Made by a program: the position numbers and the translations under genes | Assembly: GCA_009760855.2 (NCBI GenBank) | Contig: WPIO01000009.1 | Coordinates: 3,219,001 to 3,283,000 of the forward strand | Direction of reading: 5' to 3' | Origin: Cristatella mucedo | Taxonomy: Eukaryota; Bryozoa; Phylactolaemata; Cristatellidae | DNA: 64,000 nt | Shown: one piece after another, positions 59,690 through 64,000 of the stretch | Numbering within the stretch: position 1 is the stretch's first letter | How the letters are laid out: each line of letters begins with the position of its first letter | The notes under the pieces: generated by a model | What the model was told of the DNA's origin: nothing | The model's database searches: none | Seen by the model: the letters and a program-made list of their open reading frames with translations, nothing else

Positions 59690-60135
59690 AGGCACTGGAT
59701 TAGAATAATTTAGGTCCTATATCGACTGGAGTTATCAGAGAATAAATATCAAAGGCCAATGATCATCCTGTGAGCCTTTGAAGTATATTATACCTCATAC
59801 ACGTGTTTTAGGTCCATTTCATATATCAATTTTTACTCTCCCTGGAGCTGATGTAATCGTCAAGCACAACCCACGGTGTCATTTTTAATAATAATTATAA
59901 GTCGTTTGTATAGCACCCTAGAGAACCAAATGTCTATTGAGGCATTTTACAACTCACTGAAAGAGAAATGGTAACCTGCAGGTAACTACATGCATCGTGC
60001 CTAGACCAGCATGTTAGTATGCCCCCCCCCCCAGTGTAACATGCACTGACCTATTGACATGCTCCATTTTCAGCATATAAGAAGTGCCTAGAAAGAAATC
60101 TAGTGCTGTTAGGGCAGATATACAAATGTTTACTC
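59690..60135 (+). mobile_element. LINE-A copy 13, strongly decayed
   Basis: TTTAGGTCCTATATCGACTG (family FRSYLSGR), TTAGGTCCATTTCATATATC (LGPVLF) and CTCCCTGGAGCTGATGTAAT (LPLADVI) are in the right order. The sequence then jumps to a diverged tail (GTGCCTAGAAAGAAATCTAG). An inverse tail-like piece lies at 59890-59950. Confidence 0.6.
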
Positions 60136-62080
60136 TTTTGATGATTAACACCAGGACAGCTCACTGCAGCAGAAAGCAGCATTCGCATGAGAAACCAGTA
60201 TTACTGTGATCTGACATATACCACTGACATACCATAGCTTGCTTGCTGGCTAGGTGGAAAAAGTAGGTAAAGCATGATTTATTGGTTCTCCTTACCAACA
60301 ACTTTGCAATGTGTATCTTTAATGACAGCATCCTGTTGCATAGACTTTGGCCAGGCATGATTCGAAGCAGTGGACCATCATTGGTTACACACTTGGAACC
60401 GAAAAATTTACACGAATGAAATTTATCCAAATCGATGCACTCCTAGCCAACGAAGTCGTCCAGTATGCCTTGACCTCATGCCTGCGCATTTGCTGCAAGT
60501 TCGTGCTGGAACCCGTCGGTGGCAGCGTGACTGATTGCTCCTAGTCTTGTCTCCTTGCTCCCACTCTTGTTTCTACATTCTTATGCTTTTGCTCCTCTTC
60601 CTGGCCCAGATTCGTGCCTGCTGGCTTGCCTGTAGGTTCTGATTGCTGGTTGTCTAGAGTCAGCTCCAGGCAGCTGTTCTGTTGCTTGGATCGTATGCAT
60701 TTTTTAATTTGCATCGCTCCTGTGGTGCCTGAGTCGATGTGTGCTGCTGCCTGCCACGATGGGATGCCGACATATGTTGCTTAGGAATAGCGCCACACTG
60801 GCTCGCATGCCTTTTAGGTTGATCCTGCATGGCTCGAAGGTGCTGCTTCCGGTGTGGTCAAGCCACTACAGCTCAGCCTGACGTACCCAGAAGAGCATTT
60901 GCAACGCTCCTCGCCAGACCCTCCGGCACCCTGGCGGCGAGTGTCTATCAAAGTTCTTGTCAAGAAGCCTGGTGTCAAAGTATGCAGGTTTGTGTATGGA
61001 TCGGCTAAGATTTCTTCTTAGGACAGCTGTCTGCCGGCTGCTGGTCTTACTGATATGCCGGTTTAGACTTGGGGTGTTTTTCTCACTTGCTACACTTGCG
61101 GGTGCTGATGAATAGTTCTTAGACTGGTGACTGCGTGTACATGGGTACTCGTTTTGCCTTTGCGCCTATTTTCAATTAGGCAGAGCAACACTAGGCATCT
61201 ATCTTGAGAAAAAACATTGTTTACTAATCCTCAAGAAGCCATATACTCTGAAAGTGTTTTTCAGAGTCACCCATTCGTCAAATTGTTGGCTTATGCTCAG
61301 TTAATTAAATTATTTTCCGTTTGTTTTTAAACCCAGTTTGCATTCAGTGTTGAACTTGGCGTTCAGCTATGGCTCATGATGCTTTGCAGCATAGCAACCG
61401 CAGGAGCTGTGGATGTGAGCCTACTTTAGCAACGATACCGAATAGCTGTGCCAAAGATCCACGACCTGTGAGAGGAAAGAATTCTACACATCGCCTACTC
61501 CAGAGAAAGTGATAGCACCTAAGAGACAGCGCATAGCTGGCACTATAGCTTCCTGCAGACTAGACGGATTCTGATGTCAGGTGTCGAATGTTGAGGGAGA
61601 TGGCAAGGCTAAAGGAGCTGCTGTATACGGTTTTGCAATGAGGACATCATGTGCTGACCGACAATGGGTTGTAAAGGTGCTTCTGTGAGTGTGGCACTGA
61701 TTGAACTACAATGTGGTGGATTGCCTAGGAAAGTTTCTGCCATTTCTTAGATACTGCGTATTTGCTTTTCTCATGCACCTGTGTGCTCTTTATGAGGTAT
61801 GCAGCACGAGTGCCATTCTTACTACAGTCCCGTGAGACTTAAGGTAGTTTTCATAGCTGTACAAGGGCTAGATCAACTCTTGCCTTGTTTGCTTGAAGGA
61901 ACTCACCAAATCACGGAATAGTAGAGCCGAAGCTCCCGAGTTCTTTAGCAAACGCAGGGCGCTTAACCGCAGATATCTCCAAAAGCTGCCTAAATTTCGG
62001 GCAGAGCAGCATTTCGGTGATCGTCTTAATATAGCAAAGAGTTTTTGGGCATCTTGCTGGGCAATACGGGTGTTAATCTT
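60136..62080. other. Unassigned interval
   Basis: No gene called. A plus-strand frame after TTGCTTGAAG at 61901 (ELTKSRNSRAEAPEFFSK…) could be an exon but has no family match and an open minus-strand frame opposite. Confidence 0.45.
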
Positions 62081-62084
62081 CAAG

Positions 62085-62240
62085 ATTAACTGATTTAACA
62101 GCCTCATATATAGCATCAGACAAGCCTTAACTGCTGTCACCACCTCGTTCAGCAGGCAGTAAAGAATAGCAAACTGCAAGGCTCATCCATGACCTATATT
62201 GTGAAGAGCAAGCACCCTACCCTTGGATTAAGACCCAGGG
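62085..62240 (-). repeat. SINE-B copy, decayed
   Basis: ACTGATTTAACAGCCTCATA tail side, AAGCCTTAACTGCTGTCACC, GGCAGTAAAGAATAGC and CACCCTACCCTTGGATTAAG head. Confidence 0.6.
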
Positions 62241-63127
62241 TTGTCTTGGGTCGATACGGAGTGCTTCCTTGTACTGTCATGCGTGGGATCTTCTAATCTC
62301 TTTGAGCACACACAGGCTGGCTGGATAAACCCGGCCAGCTGGAAAGTTGTGCACCGGCAGCATATAGGCTGTGAGTGCTCAACCAAAAACTCAAATTTTA
62401 CAAAAAATTCTTAGTTCTCATGTCTATGAATCTACCGATACATACAGTGTATATGTTGCATTAGTAGCTCTGTTAAATTGTCTAACTTGCCAAAAGACTT
62501 ATCCAGGTGGGTCCAAGCTCAGTTGGGGCGAACTTGTATGTGACTTGACCTTGCTAATGTGATGCTTAGCATAGCATATACCAATTTACTCCAGGGGTGT
62601 GGAGCAGTGGCTCCATTTTTTTTGAGATTGACCTCATTTCCTTGCAACTTCAAATTCATTTGATAATGGCTTTCAATATGTCCGATAAGTAAGCAATGAT
62701 GCCTGATCGCTTAAGAGGCAATGCATTATCAAATCGTGAGTATTTTTAATACACCACGGCAATGCTGCTGCATTGAACGATGTACCTTAGTCTGCAGCAG
62801 ATGAGAAAAAGTCGTCGCACGAGAATTGTTGCAGCAGCAAGTTCCACGGGATTTTTATTTTAGAGCATATGGGGCTTACTTCTAGCGCCTCTTTGCCTCC
62901 AAATGCCCTAACGCTTCTTAGCGCCCCAAGTGGCCATTTTGCGTTTTAGCATATCCTCTGGCAATCTTGTTGTTTCGCCAGAAAACGACGGCACACAGTT
63001 TGGTATTGTTGGGGATATCATTCACTGCTCTGACTGCTTTCTTTGCTGGATGGATTTTTGAGGTATCGGGAAGAAGGAATGTTGCTCTTGCAGTCGTAAA
63101 ACATTTTCTAGTCATACTTCCTTGTAG
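62241..63127. other. Unassigned interval
   Basis: Nothing recognised. Frames around 62918-63187 have no known domain. Confidence 0.45.
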
Positions 63128-63299
63128 GCCACCGCAGCTTCGATCGATGAGCCACCATGCAAGATACTGCGATCTTTTGGCGTACATTGCGCAAGAAAAC
63201 TACCAGAACCTCTGGAAGTTTGCATGGGAGCGTTATGAGGAGCGAGGCGCTAGTGGTTGCATGCATGGTGCCGACGGATGTGACAGCACTGAGCTTCAG
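63128..63299 (+). CDS. Candidate internal exon, function unknown
   Basis: Bounded by an acceptor-like ATACTTCCTTGTAG and a donor-like CTTCAG|GTAGCA. It has 57 codons in the frame containing SHHARYCDLLAYIAQENYQN, LWKFAWERYEER and GCMHGADGCDSTELQ. The composition (aromatic and acidic helices) looks protein-like, but I do not recognise a family. The frame is also open on both sides (62967-63371), so the splice sites are not forced. Low confidence. Confidence 0.22.
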
Positions 63300-63851
63300 G
63301 TAGCAACCGACATATCTGCATTGCATGCTGTCCTTCTCGCATCTGTTTACCCTAAACCAGCTTTGTGCTAGTGTAGTTATTACCCGATTTTTGTGTCTTT
63401 TTGTTCGGCGTGCATTCTTGAGTGCTGAAGCCTTTGTTTTATGTTCTTGTCTCATTATGGTAGCCCAGCGAGAGGTCACTGGTCGCAAGCACTGCCCTCA
63501 CGAAAAGAAACTAGAGACACGTATGAGTGCCATAGTAATCTAACTAAGCTATGCTGCTTATCACTTTTCGTTATAGGTTTTGTTCCAGTAAATTGTCTCT
63601 GAGCTGCAAAAGGGAAAATATGCAAGTGCTGTTTTTGGTAAATAAGAATTTGTAGAAACGTTTTAAACCCCAAAGTGGGCACGAGCTGACCTATGAGAAA
63701 TCAGAACCCTAGCAATCTTCGGCATTGCAAGTGTCTACTGAGATTATGCGAAATGAGTTCAATTTAATGCATGTATTTGGCATTCCAAGGAGATGGAAAA
63801 ATTGATTAACGGTTTAAAATGACTCGTGAGTTCACTGTTTATAATAATCAG

Positions 63852-64000
63852 GGCTTGGTGGACCAGTTCCTCTTATCTTGTCAAGTCATGTCCAGCCTGG
63901 GGGTGCAAATTGCATGCTCCAAGGATTGCCTGTAGCTGAAGAAGTAGGCAGCCTTGTCAAAAGATATTTTGAGAGAACCATACCTGGCTTAGTCAGGATA
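63852..64000 (+). CDS. Candidate exon running off the right edge, function unknown
   Basis: Acceptor-like TTTATAATAATCAG ends at 63851. From 63854 the frame reads LGGPVPLILSSHVQPGGANC, then MLQGLPVAEEVGSLVKRYFE and RTIPGLVRI to the window end, with no stop. Stops lie immediately upstream, so an acceptor is needed if this is coding. It could belong with 63128-63299, but the phases differ (0 out, 1 in), so another exon would have to lie between. No family recognised. Confidence 0.25.

Noticed and set aside
61868-62179. Minus-strand 103-codon frame and opposing plus-strand 66-codon frame
   Set aside because: Both open at once and the 3' part overlaps a SINE-B copy; no family recognised.

Overview
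This is a metazoan nuclear genome window. It has spliced protein genes with GT-AG introns, no operons, a CpG-dense first exon, long microsatellites and a heavy load of decayed retrotransposons. The species cannot be fixed from the sequence. The repeat types and divergent proteins fit an invertebrate, but that is inference.

Two host genes can be read with confidence. (1) On the minus strand, 5242 to 1, lie the first four coding exons of a TDRKH/Papi orthologue: an N-terminal membrane anchor, KH1 and the start of KH2. In this family the protein is a piRNA-pathway scaffold on the outer mitochondrial membrane. The gene runs off the left edge before its Tudor domain. (2) On the plus strand, 23667-39351, lies a complete-looking three-exon voltage-gated potassium channel of 561 aa. 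Exon 1 holds most of the T1 tetramerisation domain, exon 2 finishes T1 and the linker, and exon 3 carries S1-S6 and the C-terminus. It has a TVGYGD filter and a TVP motif in S6 where PVP is usual. Its 12.4 kb first intron is full of microsatellites and retroelement debris. A few weak exon candidates lie near the right edge (63128-63299 and 63852-64000).

The rest is mostly repeats, named here for this window only. LINE-A is a CR1/L2-like non-LTR element ending in (ATT)n, with about 16 5'-truncated copies. The copy at 5549-7145 keeps a 400-codon reverse-transcriptase frame. LINE-B is a second non-LTR family ending in a TACAT-type tail. SINE-A is a tRNA-derived family whose 3' end resembles the LINE-A tail. 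SINE-B is a second tRNA-like family. A Ty3/gypsy-like LTR element (minus strand, 15530-17739) shows an LTR, decayed gag with a zinc-knuckle region and a retropepsin DTG, and a LINE-B copy inserted in its gag. Two more LTR relatives lie at 12708-13026 and 55654-56126. Another gag-like fragment interrupts a LINE-A copy at 54386-55141.

The most unusual structure is at 42765-45630. It is a diverged satellite with a unit of about 171 bp, built as two arms in opposite orientation that meet near 44367. A SINE-B insertion of about 157 bp sits in the right arm. Long GA and GACAGA tracts (13549-14199, 25196-25880) and CA/CACG tracts complete the landscape. I see no CRISPR, no bacterial features and no canonical stand-alone tRNA or rRNA gene.
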